63,812 bases of DNA, taken from the NCBI GenBank assembly GCA_000173575.1, contig ABYL01000029.1, forward strand, positions 1 to 63,812, read 5' to 3'. The notes under the pieces are model-generated. The model saw only the letters and a list, made by a program, of their open reading frames with translations, had not been told where the DNA came from and ran no database searches. Both the position numbers and the translations under genes were made by a program. Source of the DNA: Burkholderia sp. H160 (GTDB lineage Bacteria; Pseudomonadota; Gammaproteobacteria; Burkholderiales; Burkholderiaceae). Positions 18,036 to 28,854 of this stretch are shown here, piece by piece (positions within the stretch are counted from its first letter, which is position 1; every line of letters starts with the position of its first letter).

Positions 18036-19177
18036 TACGCTGCCCCCACGTTCGAATACAGTTGCGCGTCGCGCGCAAGATCGCCGCTGGCCTGCACGCG
18101 CTTCTTGTGACGCGCCGCGAAGTCGAGCATGCGATCGATCGGCAGACGCGCGCGCTCGCCGATCGCGCGATCGACGAAGATCTCGTTGTGGCCGCGCTCG
18201 AGCACGTCAGCCAGATTCGCGAGGCCGTTCATCGCCATCCACGGGCAATGCGCGCAGCTCTTGCAGGTCGCGCTGTTGCCGGCCGTCGGCGCGGCGATCA
18301 GCGTCTTGCCGGGTGCGGCGAGCTGCATCTTGTGCAGGATGCCGAGGTCGGTCGCGACGATGAAATGCGTGGCGTCGAGCTTGCGCGCGGCGTCGATCAG
18401 TTGCGTAGTCGAGCCGACCACGTCCGCCTGCGCGACCACGCTGGCCGGCGACTCCGGATGCACGAGCACCTTCGCGCCGGGATACTCGGCGCGCAACAGA
18501 TCGAGCTCGATACCCTTGAATTCGTCGTGCACGAGGCACGAGCCCTGCCACATCAGCATGTCCGCGCCGGTCTTGCCCTGGATGTAACTGCCCAGATGAC
18601 GGTCGGGCGCCCAGATGATCTTCTCGCCGCGCGCATGCAGATCGGCAACGATCTCCAGCCCGATCGACGACGTCACCATCCAGTCCGCGCGCGCCTTCAC
18701 GGCCGCGCTCGTATTCGCGTACACGACCACCGTGCGGTCCGGGTGCGCGTCGCAGAATGCAGAGAACCCGTCGATCGGACAGCCAAGGTCGAGCGAACAG
18801 GTCGCATCCAGATCCGGCATCAGGATGCGCTTGTCGGGACTGAGAATTTTTGCGGTCTCGCCCATGAAACGCACGCCCGCGACCACCAGCGTCTGCGCGT
18901 CGTGATCGCGTCCGAAGCGCGCCATTTCCAGCGAATCGGCCACGCAGCCGCCGGTTTCGTCGGCGAGCTCCTGCAATTCGGCGTCGACATAATAGTGCGC
19001 GACCAACACCGCTTTCTCGCGCTCAAGCAATGCACGAATGCGCGCCTTCAGTGCCCGCTTCTGTTCCGGCGACGGCGTCTGGGGCACCTTCGCCCACGCC
19101 TGCCCGATCCCGCAGGTCGTGCCCTGCGCCTGAGGCCGATCGTATTCGACGGTCCTGATCACCTGCTGCTCCATCAT
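18035..19177 (-). CDS. nadA: quinolinate synthase
   Basis: This 380-residue 4Fe-4S enzyme condenses iminoaspartate with dihydroxyacetone phosphate. [18 protein letters not shown] is the first substrate motif. The cluster cysteines are in ACDSLD-type context ([12 protein letters not shown]), at [11 protein letters not shown] and at [16 protein letters not shown]. The start is uncertain: [10 protein letters not shown] at 19177 matches homologue length, but the frame is open upstream to 19267 and the AGAGGAG motif abuts the ATG. First gene of nadA-nadC. Confidence 0.92.
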   Translation of the reverse strand: MMEQQVIRTVEYDRPQAQGTTCGIGQAWAKVPQTPSPEQKRALKARIRALLEREKAVLVAHYYVDAELQELADETGGCVADSLEMARFGRDHDAQTLVVAGVRFMGETAKILSPDKRILMPDLDATCSLDLGCPIDGFSAFCDAHPDRTVVVYANTSAAVKARADWMVTSSIGLEIVADLHARGEKIIWAPDRHLGSYIQGKTGADMLMWQGSCLVHDEFKGIELDLLRAEYPGAKVLVHPESPASVVAQADVVGSTTQLIDAARKLDATHFIVATDLGILHKMQLAAPGKTLIAAPTAGNSATCKSCAHCPWMAMNGLANLADVLERGHNEIFVDRAIGERARLPIDRMLDFAARHKKRVQASGDLARDAQLYSNVGAA

Positions 19178-19254
19178 CTCCTCTGCCCTCACCTGGCCGC
19201 CGCGGCTTGCCTTTCGCGCTACCGATGCGATGGTTTTCCACGGCCCAAAAATGG

Positions 19255-19278
19255 AAAACCCCGCCAACGCGGGGTTTT
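19255..19278 (-). terminator. Rho-independent terminator of the desaturase gene
   Basis: A 10-bp stem (AAAACCCCGC with GCGGGGTTTT) with a 4-nt loop; Ts follow on the minus strand. It separates the desaturase gene from nadA, 78 bp before the nadA start. Confidence 0.8.
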
Positions 19279-19304
19279 GTGACGTCTTTAAATTTTAATA
19301 GATT

Positions 19305-20501
19305 TCAGGCATAGCGACGCAGTCGCATCGCGAAGTCTTGCAGCGCCTTGAACCCGCTCTGCTCTGCGCGATGGCACCAGTCCTGCAACTGCGCCAGCAG
19401 TTGCTCGCGCGACGCGTTGGAGCGCTCCCACATCGCCGCGAGTTCGTTGCGCATGTCGATGTAGGTCTTCAGCTTCTGGCTGTTCGCGAAAATCTGCGGC
19501 AGTTGGAGCTTCTGTGGCTCGTTCAGGCCCGCTTCTTCCTTGTGGAACCAGCTACGCGCGCCACGCATCAGCTGATACTTTTCGCGCGCACCGACTTCCT
19601 TCATATGCGCAAGCTCCTGGCGGTACGCGCGCTTGATCGCCTTCGCGTAACGCGCCATCACTTCGTAGCGGTTCGCGAGGACGGCCTGCAGCGTGTCCTG
19701 ATCGAGCACGAGCTTGCCGGTGGTCAGACGCGGGGTCGGCGCGACCTTCTTCACCTTGGCCAGACGAAACGCCTGCATGATGCGGATGTACATCCAGCCG
19801 ATGTCGAACTCGTACCACTTGTTCGACAGCTTCGCCGACGTCGCATACGTGTGGTGATTGTTATGCAGTTCCTCGCCGCCGATGATGATGCCCCACGGGA
19901 AGATGTTGGTGCTGGCATCCGACGAATTGAAGTTGCGATAGCCCCAGAAGTGCGCGAGACCGTTGACCACGCCCGCGGCCCAGAACGGAATCCACACCAT
20001 CTGCACGGCCCAGATGGTCAGGCCGACGACGCCGAACAGCGCGACGTTGATCACCATCATCAGGCTCACGCCGAGGATCGGGTACTTCGTGTAGACGTTG
20101 CGCTCGATCCAGTCGTTCGGCGTGCCGTGGCTGAACTTGCGCATCGTTTCTTCGTTTTTCGCTTCGGTGCGATAAAGCTCAGCGCCTTCGAGCAGCACTT
20201 TCCAGATGCCGCGCGTCTGCGGGCTGTGCGGATCCTCTTCGGTCTCGCACTTCGCGTGGTGCTTGCGGTGAATCGCGGCCCATTGGCCGGTCAGCATGCC
20301 GGTGGTCATCCACAGCCAGAAGCGGAAAAAATGACTGGCGATCGGGTGCAGATCCAGCGCGCGATGCGCCTGGCAGCGATGCAGATAGACGGTCACGCCG
20401 ATGATTGTGATGTGCGTCACGATCAGCGTGTACACGACGAGTTGCCACCACGAGAAATGCAACAGGCCGTGGGTAAGAAAATCGAGCAAAGAATTCAACA
20501 A
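19305..20501 (-). CDS. acyl-CoA/fatty acid delta-9-type desaturase
   Basis: This 398-residue membrane di-iron desaturase has the three histidine boxes HRCQAH (about residue 42), HRKHH (about 79) and HNNHH (about 218), plus two paired hydrophobic helix regions. The bacterial DesC/stearoyl-CoA desaturase branch introduces a cis double bond in acyl chains to adjust membrane fluidity. The C-terminal 130 residues are a basic helical tail, longer than in many homologues, with no cytochrome b5 motif seen. The electron donor is not encoded nearby. Confidence 0.88.
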   Translation of the reverse strand: MLNSLLDFLTHGLLHFSWWQLVVYTLIVTHITIIGVTVYLHRCQAHRALDLHPIASHFFRFWLWMTTGMLTGQWAAIHRKHHAKCETEEDPHSPQTRGIWKVLLEGAELYRTEAKNEETMRKFSHGTPNDWIERNVYTKYPILGVSLMMVINVALFGVVGLTIWAVQMVWIPFWAAGVVNGLAHFWGYRNFNSSDASTNIFPWGIIIGGEELHNNHHTYATSAKLSNKWYEFDIGWMYIRIMQAFRLAKVKKVAPTPRLTTGKLVLDQDTLQAVLANRYEVMARYAKAIKRAYRQELAHMKEVGAREKYQLMRGARSWFHKEEAGLNEPQKLQLPQIFANSQKLKTYIDMRNELAAMWERSNASREQLLAQLQDWCHRAEQSGFKALQDFAMRLRRYA

Positions 20502-20706
20502 GGTAAGTTACCTGCAGAACGAGAGATACAGACCACACGCGACGCGTGTGTCAAGAAAGTGAAAGCATACAGCGGGATAGGACGACATTCTACTTGAAGC
20601 GTCCCAAGTGTTTGTAACAACTAGGGATTTTTTGTGCATTATCAAGTCGATAGCGACTCCCGCGGCACCGGCAAATACCTCCCCGCGGCGCGGAGCGAAA
20701 CAAACC

Positions 20707-22098
20707 TTAGCGCACGCGGTTGGCGGCCTCGTCGGCGGGCCGGAGCGCCGGATCGTCCGTGGTATCGAGCGTCGGGTCGGTCATTGTTACCGGATGCGGC
20801 ATTGTGCCGCTCGCCGGACCGACAAGGCGCACCTCGCGTTGCGCGAGCGGAATCGTGATGCCATGCTCGGAAAAGAGACGCCAGATGTTGCGATTGACCG
20901 CCGAGCGCACGCCCATCGTGCCGCTCGCCGCGTCCTCGATCCAGAAGCCCAGTTCGAGATTGATGCCATCCGGGCCGAAGCCGACCAAAAATGGCGTCGG
21001 CGCCGGCTCACGCAGCACGCGCGGCACGTCGGCGCCGGCCTGAACGAGTAGCGTCATCACCTGCTCGACGTCGGACGAGTAGGCGATCTGCACCGCCGCC
21101 TTCGCGTAGCCGCGGGTCAGAAACGACGACTGGTTCTGCACGACGTCGGTGATCAGCTTTTCGTTCGGAATCAGCGTCTCGATGCCGTCGAGCCCACGCA
21201 CGACGGTATAGCGCGTGCGGATCTGCGTGACGCGGCCCTGCAGGCCGCTCACGTTGATCGTGTCGCCGATCCTCAACGAGCGGTCGAGCAGGATGATGAA
21301 GCCCGACACGTAGTTGCTTGCGATCTTCTGCATCCCGAAGCCGAGGCCGACGCCCAGCGCGCCGCCGAACACACCGAGCACCGTGATGTCGATGCCGACG
21401 ATCGACAGGCTGACCAGGATGGCCGCGAGCACGAAGGCCGCGCGCCCCACGCGCGCGACCACCACTTTCAGGTTCGCGTCGAGTGTTTTCGAGCGCATCA
21501 GGCGGTCTTCGAACGTCGAGCCGAGCCACATCGCAACGATCATCGTGACGCCGACCCACAGCAGCCCCGTGATCAGCGACAGCAGCGTCATGTGCGCATT
21601 ACCGACGCGAAAGCGCACGCTGTCCATCCACGCGATTACGGTGCTCTGAACACCCAACAGCGTGAGCACCATGCCGATCCACACGACCACCGACACGGCC
21701 TTCTCGACGAGGAACAGCCACGGATGCTCGCCGCCATCACGATTGAACACCCGCCGCGCGAGGAAAAACACGATGAAGATCAGCCCGATGCCGACGAGCG
21801 GCACCAGTGCCACATCGAGCAACGCGGTGTCCATGAACCGGTCGGCGATCGCCCGCGCGAGCCACACGAGCGCCGCCCCGATCAGCGGAAAAGCGGCGCG
21901 GTCGAGGCTCTCCACGCCGAAGCGCAGGCTCTGGTAGACCGGCAGCTGCGCCCGTTCTATCCGGCGACGACGCAACGCACGCGCGAGCAGCCACGCGACG
22001 AGCAGCGTCGCGAGCAGGATGGCGACCTGCCACAACATCACGGGCTGACCGAAGTCACGCGCGATGTCGCTGAACATGTGGGGGAAAGTCGTAAGCAT
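20707..22098 (-). CDS. MscS family mechanosensitive channel
   Basis: This 463-residue membrane protein has several N-terminal helices followed by the MscS pore and beta domains. GVFGGALGVGLGFGMQKIASN is the Gly/Ala-rich pore helix TM3, and DRSLRIGDTINVSGLQGRVTQ is the MscS beta-domain signature. The N-terminal half adds about three helices over E. coli MscS, as in YbdG/YbiO-like or DUF3772-less medium MscS proteins. It would release osmolytes on hypo-osmotic shock. The start at 22098 avoids a long Arg-rich extension. Confidence 0.88.
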   Translation of the reverse strand: MLTTFPHMFSDIARDFGQPVMLWQVAILLATLLVAWLLARALRRRRIERAQLPVYQSLRFGVESLDRAAFPLIGAALVWLARAIADRFMDTALLDVALVPLVGIGLIFIVFFLARRVFNRDGGEHPWLFLVEKAVSVVVWIGMVLTLLGVQSTVIAWMDSVRFRVGNAHMTLLSLITGLLWVGVTMIVAMWLGSTFEDRLMRSKTLDANLKVVVARVGRAAFVLAAILVSLSIVGIDITVLGVFGGALGVGLGFGMQKIASNYVSGFIILLDRSLRIGDTINVSGLQGRVTQIRTRYTVVRGLDGIETLIPNEKLITDVVQNQSSFLTRGYAKAAVQIAYSSDVEQVMTLLVQAGADVPRVLREPAPTPFLVGFGPDGINLELGFWIEDAASGTMGVRSAVNRNIWRLFSEHGITIPLAQREVRLVGPASGTMPHPVTMTDPTLDTTDDPALRPADEAANRVR

Positions 22099-22171
22099 GG
22101 ATGTGCGCCCAAATCGCCGGCGCGTGCGAATTCGTCGGCGAACCCGCACGCGCCGGACTGAACCCGGTCGC

Positions 22172-23431
22172 CTAGCTCTGGCGCTCGAGCACGGCTGCGA
22201 AGAAACCGTCGGTCGCGTGGCGGTGCGGCCACAGCGACAGGTAGTCGCCCATCTCCAGCTCGATGCGCTGCTCGGCTAGCACCTCGTGCACGGGCACGAG
22301 CGCAAAGTCCGGATGATCGGCGAGGAACTGCTGCACGATCGCCTCGTTCTCCGCTTCGAGAATCGAGCATGTTGCATAGACGAGCCGACCGCCCTTCTTC
22401 ACGAGACGCGCCGCGCTCGCCAGAATCGACGCCTGCTTCGGTGCCAGCTCGGCAATCGACTCCGGCGACTGGCGCCACTTCAGGTCCGGATTGCGGCGCA
22501 GCGTGCCGAGGCCGCTGCACGGCGCATCGACGAGCACGCGGTCGATCTTGCCGGCCAGACGCTTGATCTTCGCGTCGTGCTCGCTGTCGATCAACACCGG
22601 ATTCACGTTCGACAGGCCGCTGCGCGCGAGGCGCGGCTTCAGCTTCGCGAGACGCCGCTCGGAGATGTCGAACGCGTAGAGCCGGCCGGTCGAGCGCATC
22701 GCCGCGCCGAGCGCCAGCGTCTTGCCGCCGGCGCCCGCGCAGAAATCGACGATCATCTCGCCGCGTCGCGGCGCGACCAGCGAGCACAGCAGCTGGCTGC
22801 CCTCGTCCTGCACTTCGAGCCAACCCTGCTGGAACGCGTCGAGCTTCGTCAAAGCCGGCTTGCCGACCACCCGCACGCCGAGCGGCGCGAACGGCGTCGC
22901 GCCTGCCTCGATGCCAGCCTTCGACAGCGCGCCCAGCACGTCGTCGCGGCTCGCCTTGATCGGGTTTGCGCGTAAGTCGAGCGGTGCCGGGTAGTTCAGC
23001 GCGGCGGCCAGCTGCGCGAGCTCGGCGCCCTCGAAGCGCGTGCCCAAAGCCTGGCAAATCCAGTCAGGCAAATTCAGGCGAATCCGCAGCGGCAGGCTTT
23101 CCGGGTCGATCTTCGACACGTGTTCGAGCCACGTCGCCTCGGCCTCGGTGACGAACGGCTTGAGCGCCGAGCGTCCGACCGTCTGCATCAGGCCGAGCAG
23201 CGCCATGCGGCGCGCCGGGCTGCCGGTCCCGCTTTCAGCGAGATGCGCGAACTCCATCCGGCGCCGCAGCACCGCGAACACCGCCTCGGCGATCACGCCG
23301 CGCTCGGCGTGGCCGAGCTTCGGATGCGCGCGGAAAAAGCGGCTCGTGGTCGCGTCGGCGGGGCCGTTCAGCCGCAGCACTTCGGCCAGCAGCGTTTCAG
23401 TTTGTCCAATCAGGAAACCATGCAATCTCAT
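22172..23431 (-). CDS. RsmB/NOP-family rRNA (cytosine-C5) methyltransferase
   Basis: This 419-residue SAM-dependent m5C methyltransferase contains VDFCAGAGGKTLALGAAM (SAM motif I), VDAPCSGLGTLRRNPDLKW (motif IV, Pro-Cys) and YATCSILEAENE (motif VI, catalytic Cys). The N-terminal part is a helical RNA-binding region rather than a clear NusB fold, so the target (16S C967 or another rRNA site) is uncertain. The start MRLHGFLIG overlaps the purN stop as ATGA; a longer open frame upstream only shadows purN. Confidence 0.87.
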   Translation of the reverse strand: MRLHGFLIGQTETLLAEVLRLNGPADATTSRFFRAHPKLGHAERGVIAEAVFAVLRRRMEFAHLAESGTGSPARRMALLGLMQTVGRSALKPFVTEAEATWLEHVSKIDPESLPLRIRLNLPDWICQALGTRFEGAELAQLAAALNYPAPLDLRANPIKASRDDVLGALSKAGIEAGATPFAPLGVRVVGKPALTKLDAFQQGWLEVQDEGSQLLCSLVAPRRGEMIVDFCAGAGGKTLALGAAMRSTGRLYAFDISERRLAKLKPRLARSGLSNVNPVLIDSEHDAKIKRLAGKIDRVLVDAPCSGLGTLRRNPDLKWRQSPESIAELAPKQASILASAARLVKKGGRLVYATCSILEAENEAIVQQFLADHPDFALVPVHEVLAEQRIELEMGDYLSLWPHRHATDGFFAAVLERQS

Positions 23432-24081
23432 GCGCCCTCTCCGGCGGTGTGACCGGCAAAGAGCCATTGCGGCTCCGACGGCGTAAGCGTGACGCGCGAG
23501 CCGTCCAGGGCGAGACGCCCTTCGACGAACCAGCGCACCGCGCGTGGATAAATGATGTGCTCGGTAGCGAGCACGCGTGCTGCGAGCGTTGCAGCGGTAT
23601 CGCCCGCCTCGACAGGCACCGCCGACTGCACGACGATCGGCCCGTGATCGAGCTTTGATGTGACAAAATGCACCGAAGCTCCGTGGAACCGCACGCCGGC
23701 GTCGAGCGCCTGCTGGTGTGTCTTCAGACCAGGAAAGCTTGGCAGCAGCGACGGGTGCACGTTCAGCATGCGCCCGACGTAATGGTCGACGAAGCGCGCG
23801 GTCAGCACGCGCATGAAGCCCGCGAGCACGACGAGGTCCGGCGCGAATGCGTCGATCTGCTCGGCGAGTGCCGCATCGAAGCTGTCGCGATCCGGAAACT
23901 GGCGATGGTCGACCACCGCCGTGGCGATGCCATGCGACGCCGCGAATGCAAGCCCCGCGGCATCGGGACGGTTGGCAATCACGGCGGCGACCTGCGCCGG
24001 CCAGCCCTCGCTTGCGCAAGCGCGCACGATGGCTTCCATGTTGCTGCCCCGCCCAGAAATCAGGATGACGAGTTTTTTCAT
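23428..24081 (-). CDS. purN: phosphoribosylglycinamide formyltransferase
   Basis: This 217-residue PurN transfers formyl from 10-formyl-THF to GAR in purine synthesis. ISGRGSNMEAIV binds the ribose phosphate. MLNVHPSLLPSFPG carries the catalytic Asn and His, and KLDHGPIVVQSAV the catalytic Asp. It overlaps rsmB-like by 4 bp, an arrangement common in betaproteobacteria. Divergent from ribF. Confidence 0.95.
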   Translation of the reverse strand: MKKLVILISGRGSNMEAIVRACASEGWPAQVAAVIANRPDAAGLAFAASHGIATAVVDHRQFPDRDSFDAALAEQIDAFAPDLVVLAGFMRVLTARFVDHYVGRMLNVHPSLLPSFPGLKTHQQALDAGVRFHGASVHFVTSKLDHGPIVVQSAVPVEAGDTAATLAARVLATEHIIYPRAVRWFVEGRLALDGSRVTLTPSEPQWLFAGHTAGEGA

Positions 24082-24147
24082 GCGCGGATTTTATCATTCA
24101 GCCATCGTCAGACCCCGACCGCACAGCCGTCTGTTGCGCCAAGCGTT

Positions 24148-24153
24148 TATAAT
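24148..24153 (+). promoter_or_regulatory. consensus -10 box before ribF
   Basis: A perfect TATAAT hexamer in an otherwise GC-rich divergent region, 66 bp before the ribF start. No good -35 is visible 16-18 bp upstream. Confidence 0.4.
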
Positions 24154-24219
24154 CGATTGTTTTGCGGCACCCTGGCCGCTCCCCTATTGCAACCGCAGCA
24201 ACCGCTGCAACCCGCTATC

Positions 24220-25215
24220 GTGAGAGTCTTCCGCGGTCTTCCCAATGCCGAGAGCCGCGCGCCGTGCGCGCTGACCATCGGCAACTTCGACGGTGTCCAC
24301 CGCGGCCACCAGGCTCTGCTCGCCCACGTGCGCGCTGCCGCGAAGGCGCGCGGCCTGCCCGTCTGCGTGATGACCTTCGAGCCCCACCCGCGCGAGTTCT
24401 TCAACCCGGCCGGCGCGCCGCCGCGCATCGCGATGCTGCGCGACAAGCTGGAGGCGCTGCGCACCAACGGGGTCGACCGGGTCGTGGTCGAGCACTTCAA
24501 TCACACGTTCGCGAGCCAGTCGCCGGACACGTTCGTCGAGCGGATCATCGTCAACGGATTGCACGCGCGCTGGATCATGATCGGCGACGACTTCCGCTAC
24601 GGCGCGAAGCGCGCCGGCGACTTCGCGTCGCTGCAGGCGGCCGGCAAGCAGTACGGCTTCGAAGTCGAGCAAATGGCGACGGTCGCAGATCCGTCGGGCG
24701 CGCGCATTTCGAGCTCGGGCGTGCGTGCGGCACTGGTCGCGGGCGACCTCGACGCGGCCCGCGCCGCGCTCGGTCGCGACTATCTGATCAGCGGCCACGT
24801 CACGCACGGCATGAAGCTCGGCCGCGATCTTGGCTTTCCCACACTCAATCTGCCGATCACGCACAAGCGACCGGCGCTCGCCGGCATTTTTGTCGTGCAG
24901 GTACACGGCATCGCCGAGCAACCGCTGCCGGGCGTCGCGAGCCTCGGCCTGCGCCCCACCGTCGACGATTCCGGCCGCGTGCTGCTCGAAGTGCACCTGC
25001 TCGACTGGCACGGCGACGCGTATGGCAAGCTCGTGCGCGTCGAATTCCTGAAGAAGCTGCGCGACGAGGAGAAGTTCGTCGACCTCGAAATGCTGACCGC
25101 CGCCATTGCGCGCGACGTCGCCAATGCGCGCGCGTGGTTCGCCGCGGTCGGCGCCGGCACGCCGGGCAGCCGTTCCACCGGTTTCGCCACTTCGGCCACC
25201 GACCGAATTAGATAA
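24220..25215 (+). CDS. ribF: bifunctional riboflavin kinase/FAD synthetase
   Basis: This 331-residue enzyme makes FMN and then FAD. The N-terminal nucleotidyltransferase domain has GNFDGVHRGHQALL and the ISSSGVR tail motif. The C-terminal kinase has GHVTHGMKLGRDLGFPTLNL, ending near KLRDEEKFVDLEML. I use the GTG at 24220 (VRVFRGLPN), because upstream residues do not resemble the family and cover the purN promoter region. It heads ribF-ileS-lspA, an arrangement also seen in E. coli. A GCGGTTCG/CGAACCGC hairpin (25221-25256) lies between it and ileS. Confidence 0.92.
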   Translation: MRVFRGLPNAESRAPCALTIGNFDGVHRGHQALLAHVRAAAKARGLPVCVMTFEPHPREFFNPAGAPPRIAMLRDKLEALRTNGVDRVVVEHFNHTFASQSPDTFVERIIVNGLHARWIMIGDDFRYGAKRAGDFASLQAAGKQYGFEVEQMATVADPSGARISSSGVRAALVAGDLDAARAALGRDYLISGHVTHGMKLGRDLGFPTLNLPITHKRPALAGIFVVQVHGIAEQPLPGVASLGLRPTVDDSGRVLLEVHLLDWHGDAYGKLVRVEFLKKLRDEEKFVDLEMLTAAIARDVANARAWFAAVGAGTPGSRSTGFATSATDRIR

Positions 25216-25383
25216 CCGCCGCGGTTCGGACCGGCGCGCCGCGCCGCACGAACCGCCGCCGCGCATCGAAGGGCGTCCGGGCTTCACGCGGAACCGCCTG
25301 CCGGGCGCGTCCCACGCTCCTCGCGCATCGCGCGCAATCCGCGCGCCGCTACGCATAGAAACGAATTCACCGCCATCCACATC

Positions 25384-28221
25384 ATGAGCAACAAGAAAGC
25401 CGATTCGAAACCGCAGTCCCGCTACCCGGTCAACCTGCTCGACACGCCGTTCCCGATGCGCGGCGACCTGCCCAAGCGCGAGCCGCAATGGGTCAAGGAC
25501 TGGCAGGAACGCAAGGTCTACGACAAGATCCGCGCCGTTTCCAGGGGCCGCACGAAGTTCATCCTGCACGACGGCCCGCCGTATGCGAACGGCGACATCC
25601 ACCTCGGCCACGCGGTGAACAAGATCCTGAAGGACATGATCGTCAAGGCGCGCAATCTGGCGGGCTTCGACGCGGTCTACGTGCCGGGCTGGGACTGCCA
25701 CGGCATGCCGATCGAAATCCAGATCGAAAAGCAGTTCGGCAAGTCGCTGCCCGCGGCCGAAGTGATGCAGAAGGCGCGCGCCTACGCGACCGAGCAGATC
25801 GAAAAGCAGAAGGCCGGCTTCCGGCGTCTGGGCGTGCTCGGCGACTGGGACAATCCGTACAAAACGATGAACTTCGCGAATGAAGCCGGCGAAATCCGCG
25901 CACTCGCGAAGATCATGGAAAAGGGTTACGTGTTCCGTGGCCTGAAGCCGGTCAACTGGTGTTTCGACTGCGGCTCGGCGCTGGCTGAAGCGGAAGTCGA
26001 GTACAAGGACAAGACCGACCCGACCATCGACGTGCTGTTCGGCTTCGCCGAGCCGGAGAAGACCGCGCAGGCGTTCGGCCTCGCCGCGCTGCCGCGCAAC
26101 GAAGGCGGCATCGTGATCTGGACCACCACGCCGTGGACCATTCCCGCCAACCAGGCGCTGAACCTGCATCCGGAGATCGCCTACGCGCTCGTCGATACGC
26201 CGCGCGGCCTTCTGATCCTCGCCGAGGAGCGCGTCGAAGCATGCCTGAAGCTGTACGGCTTCGAAGGCAAGATCATCGCGACGACGCCGGGCGAGAAGCT
26301 CGTGAATCTGCGCTTCAACCACCCGCTCGCGTCCGCGCATCCGGGCTATAAGCGCACCGCACCGGTCTACCTCGGCGACTACGTGACGACCGAAACCGGC
26401 ACCGGCATCGTGCACTCGTCGCCCGCGTACGGCGTGGAAGACTTCGTGTCGTGCAAGGCGCACGGCATGGCCGACTCGGACATCATCAACCCGGTGATGG
26501 GCGACGGCCGCTACATCGAATCGCTCGCGCTGTTCGGCGGCCTGTCGATCTGGGCGGCCAATCCGCAGATCGTCGAGGCGCTGCAAGGCGCTGGCGCGCT
26601 GCTGCGCACCGAGAAGTACACGCATAGCTACATGCACTGCTGGCGCCACAAGACGCCGATCATCTACCGCGCGACCTCGCAGTGGTTCGCCGGCATGGAC
26701 GTGAAGCCGAACGACGGCGACAAGACGCTGCGCGAGACCGCGCTCGAAGGCATCGAGAACACGGCCTTCTACCCGTCGTGGGGCAAGCAGCGCCTCTTCA
26801 GCATGATCGCGAACCGCCCGGACTGGACGCTGTCGCGTCAGCGCCAGTGGGGCGTGCCGATGGCATTCTTCGTGCACAAGGAAACCGGCGAGTTGCATCC
26901 GCGCACGCTCGAATTGCTCGAACAGGTCGCGCAGCGCGTCGAGAAGGACGGCATCGAGGCATGGCAGACGCTCGATCCGCGCGAGCTGATCGGCGACGAA
27001 GCGAACCTGTACGAAAAGAACCGCGACACGCTCGACGTGTGGTTCGACTCGGGCACCACGCACTGGCACGTGCTGCGCGGCTCGCACAAGGACGAGCTGC
27101 AGTTCCCGGCCGACCTGTATCTCGAAGGCTCGGACCAGCACCGCGGCTGGTTCCATTCGTCGCTGCTGACCGCCTCGATGCTCGACGGTCGCCCGCCCTA
27201 CAACGCGCTGCTCACGCACGGCTTCACCGTCGACGGTGAAGGCCGCAAGATGAGCAAGTCGCTCGGCAACGGTATCGATCCGCATGAAGTCGCGAACCGC
27301 CTCGGCGCGGAGATCATCCGTCTGTGGATCGCGTCTACCGACTACTCGGGCGAGCTCGCGATCTCCGAGGAAATCCTCAAGCGGGTGACGGAAGGCTACC
27401 GCCGTATCCGCAATACGCTGCGCTTCCTGCTCGCGAACCTGTCGGACTTCGACTTCGTTCAGCACGCGCGTCCGCTCGAAGACTGGCTCGAGATCGACCG
27501 TTACGCGGTCGCGCTGTCGGAGAATCTGCAGAACGACATCCTCACGCACTACGAGAAGTACGAGTTTCACCCGGTCGTCGCGAAGCTGCAGACGTTCTGC
27601 TCGGAAGACCTGGGCGGCTTCTACCTCGACGTGCTGAAGGACCGCCTGTACACCACGGCGGCGGATTCGGTCGCGCGCCGCTCGGCGCAGACCGCGCTCT
27701 ACCACATCGCGCACGGCCTCTTGCGCGTGATGGCGCCGTTCCTGTCGTTCACCGCGGAAGAAGCGTGGAAGGTGTTCCAGCCGGATAGCGAAACGATCTT
27801 CACCGAGACGTACCACGCCTACCCGGCCGTGCCGGACGCGGGCGCGCTGCTCGACAAGTGGACGCTGCTGCGCGCGGTGCGCGGCGACGTGACCAAGGCG
27901 CTCGAAGAGGCGCGGGTCGCGAACCTGATCGGCTCGTCGCTGCAGGCGGAAGTCGAAATCCGCGCGAGCGGCGCGCGTTACGACGCGCTCGCGAGCCTTG
28001 GCGATGACCTGAAATTCGTGCTGATCACCTCGGCGGCGAACGTCGTCAAGGTCGACAGTGAAGCGGACGAAGGCGTCGAAGTGATCGCCTCGAAGTACCT
28101 GAAGTGCGAGCGCTGCTGGCACTATCGCGCGGACGTCGGCGCGAACGCCGAGCATCCGTCGCTGTGCGGCCGCTGCTTCAGCAATCTGTTCGGCACTGGT
28201 GAAGCGAGGAGCGCGGCATAA
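25384..28221 (+). CDS. ileS: isoleucyl-tRNA synthetase
   Basis: This 945-residue class I synthetase has the HIGH-equivalent motif GDIHLGHA (about residue 71), an editing CP1 domain with [11 protein letters not shown], and [12 protein letters not shown] (KMSKS, about residue 620). The C-terminal zinc finger is [12 protein letters not shown] with a second pair at LCGRC. It has the bacterial rather than the mupirocin-resistant type II architecture. The stop overlaps the lspA start by one base. Confidence 0.97.
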   Translation: MSNKKADSKPQSRYPVNLLDTPFPMRGDLPKREPQWVKDWQERKVYDKIRAVSRGRTKFILHDGPPYANGDIHLGHAVNKILKDMIVKARNLAGFDAVYVPGWDCHGMPIEIQIEKQFGKSLPAAEVMQKARAYATEQIEKQKAGFRRLGVLGDWDNPYKTMNFANEAGEIRALAKIMEKGYVFRGLKPVNWCFDCGSALAEAEVEYKDKTDPTIDVLFGFAEPEKTAQAFGLAALPRNEGGIVIWTTTPWTIPANQALNLHPEIAYALVDTPRGLLILAEERVEACLKLYGFEGKIIATTPGEKLVNLRFNHPLASAHPGYKRTAPVYLGDYVTTETGTGIVHSSPAYGVEDFVSCKAHGMADSDIINPVMGDGRYIESLALFGGLSIWAANPQIVEALQGAGALLRTEKYTHSYMHCWRHKTPIIYRATSQWFAGMDVKPNDGDKTLRETALEGIENTAFYPSWGKQRLFSMIANRPDWTLSRQRQWGVPMAFFVHKETGELHPRTLELLEQVAQRVEKDGIEAWQTLDPRELIGDEANLYEKNRDTLDVWFDSGTTHWHVLRGSHKDELQFPADLYLEGSDQHRGWFHSSLLTASMLDGRPPYNALLTHGFTVDGEGRKMSKSLGNGIDPHEVANRLGAEIIRLWIASTDYSGELAISEEILKRVTEGYRRIRNTLRFLLANLSDFDFVQHARPLEDWLEIDRYAVALSENLQNDILTHYEKYEFHPVVAKLQTFCSEDLGGFYLDVLKDRLYTTAADSVARRSAQTALYHIAHGLLRVMAPFLSFTAEEAWKVFQPDSETIFTETYHAYPAVPDAGALLDKWTLLRAVRGDVTKALEEARVANLIGSSLQAEVEIRASGARYDALASLGDDLKFVLITSAANVVKVDSEADEGVEVIASKYLKCERCWHYRADVGANAEHPSLCGRCFSNLFGTGEARSAA

Positions 28222-28727
28222 TGGCGAGAACCATGTCGAAATCGTCCACCGCAAGCAGCTCGCTCGCCCCCTGGCTCGGCATTGCGCTGATCGTCATCCT
28301 GTTCGACCAGCTGACGAAAATTGCCGTGCGCAAGGTGTTCGCCTATGGTGTGCCGCACGAGATCACGCCGTTCTTCAACCTGATCCTCGTGTACAACCGC
28401 GGCGCGGCGTTCAGCTTCCTCGCGATGGCGGGCGGCTGGCAGCGCTGGGCCTTCACCGCGCTCGGCGTGGTCGCCGCGCTCGTGATCTGCTATCTGCTCA
28501 AGCGCCACAGCGGACAGAAAATGTTCTGCACGGCGCTCGCGCTGATTCTCGGCGGCGCGCTCGGCAATGTGATCGACCGGCTCGCGTACGGCCACGTGAT
28601 CGACTTCCTCGATTTCCACGTGGGCGGCTGGCACTGGCCGGCGTTCAATCTCGCCGACAGCGCGATCACGATCGGCGCGATCCTGCTCGTGATCGACGAG
28701 CTGCGGCGGGTACGCGGCACACGCTAA
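28221..28727 (+). CDS. lspA: lipoprotein signal peptidase II
   Basis: This 168-residue inner-membrane aspartyl protease cleaves prolipoproteins. Four hydrophobic helices are visible. The catalytic Asps are in [14 protein letters not shown] and [11 protein letters not shown], and the conserved VYNRGAAFS lies in the first periplasmic region. Coupled to ileS. A GCACGGCT/AGCCGTGC hairpin follows at 28743-28769, before coaBC. Confidence 0.95.
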   Translation: MARTMSKSSTASSSLAPWLGIALIVILFDQLTKIAVRKVFAYGVPHEITPFFNLILVYNRGAAFSFLAMAGGWQRWAFTALGVVAALVICYLLKRHSGQKMFCTALALILGGALGNVIDRLAYGHVIDFLDFHVGGWHWPAFNLADSAITIGAILLVIDELRRVRGTR

Positions 28728-28854
28728 CGTCGCCGACGTGAGGCACGGCTGCGCTTGCGTGAGCCGTGCGTCGCGTGCGGTTTGAAACGCGCCGCGGCAA
28801 CGACGGGCAATGCCCTCGCGCCGCCGCGCGATCACGCTTTGTCGGAGGCTTTCG

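Noticed and set aside
23432-24097. An N-terminal extension of the rsmB-like gene
   Set aside because: It only reads through purN in another frame; the ATGA overlap start at 23431 is natural and the extra residues match nothing.
24184-28254. A 1356-codon open frame on the minus strand across ribF and ileS
   Set aside because: It is antisense to two certain genes, is Arg/Val/Ala-rich as expected from GC-rich codon shadows, and has no family features.
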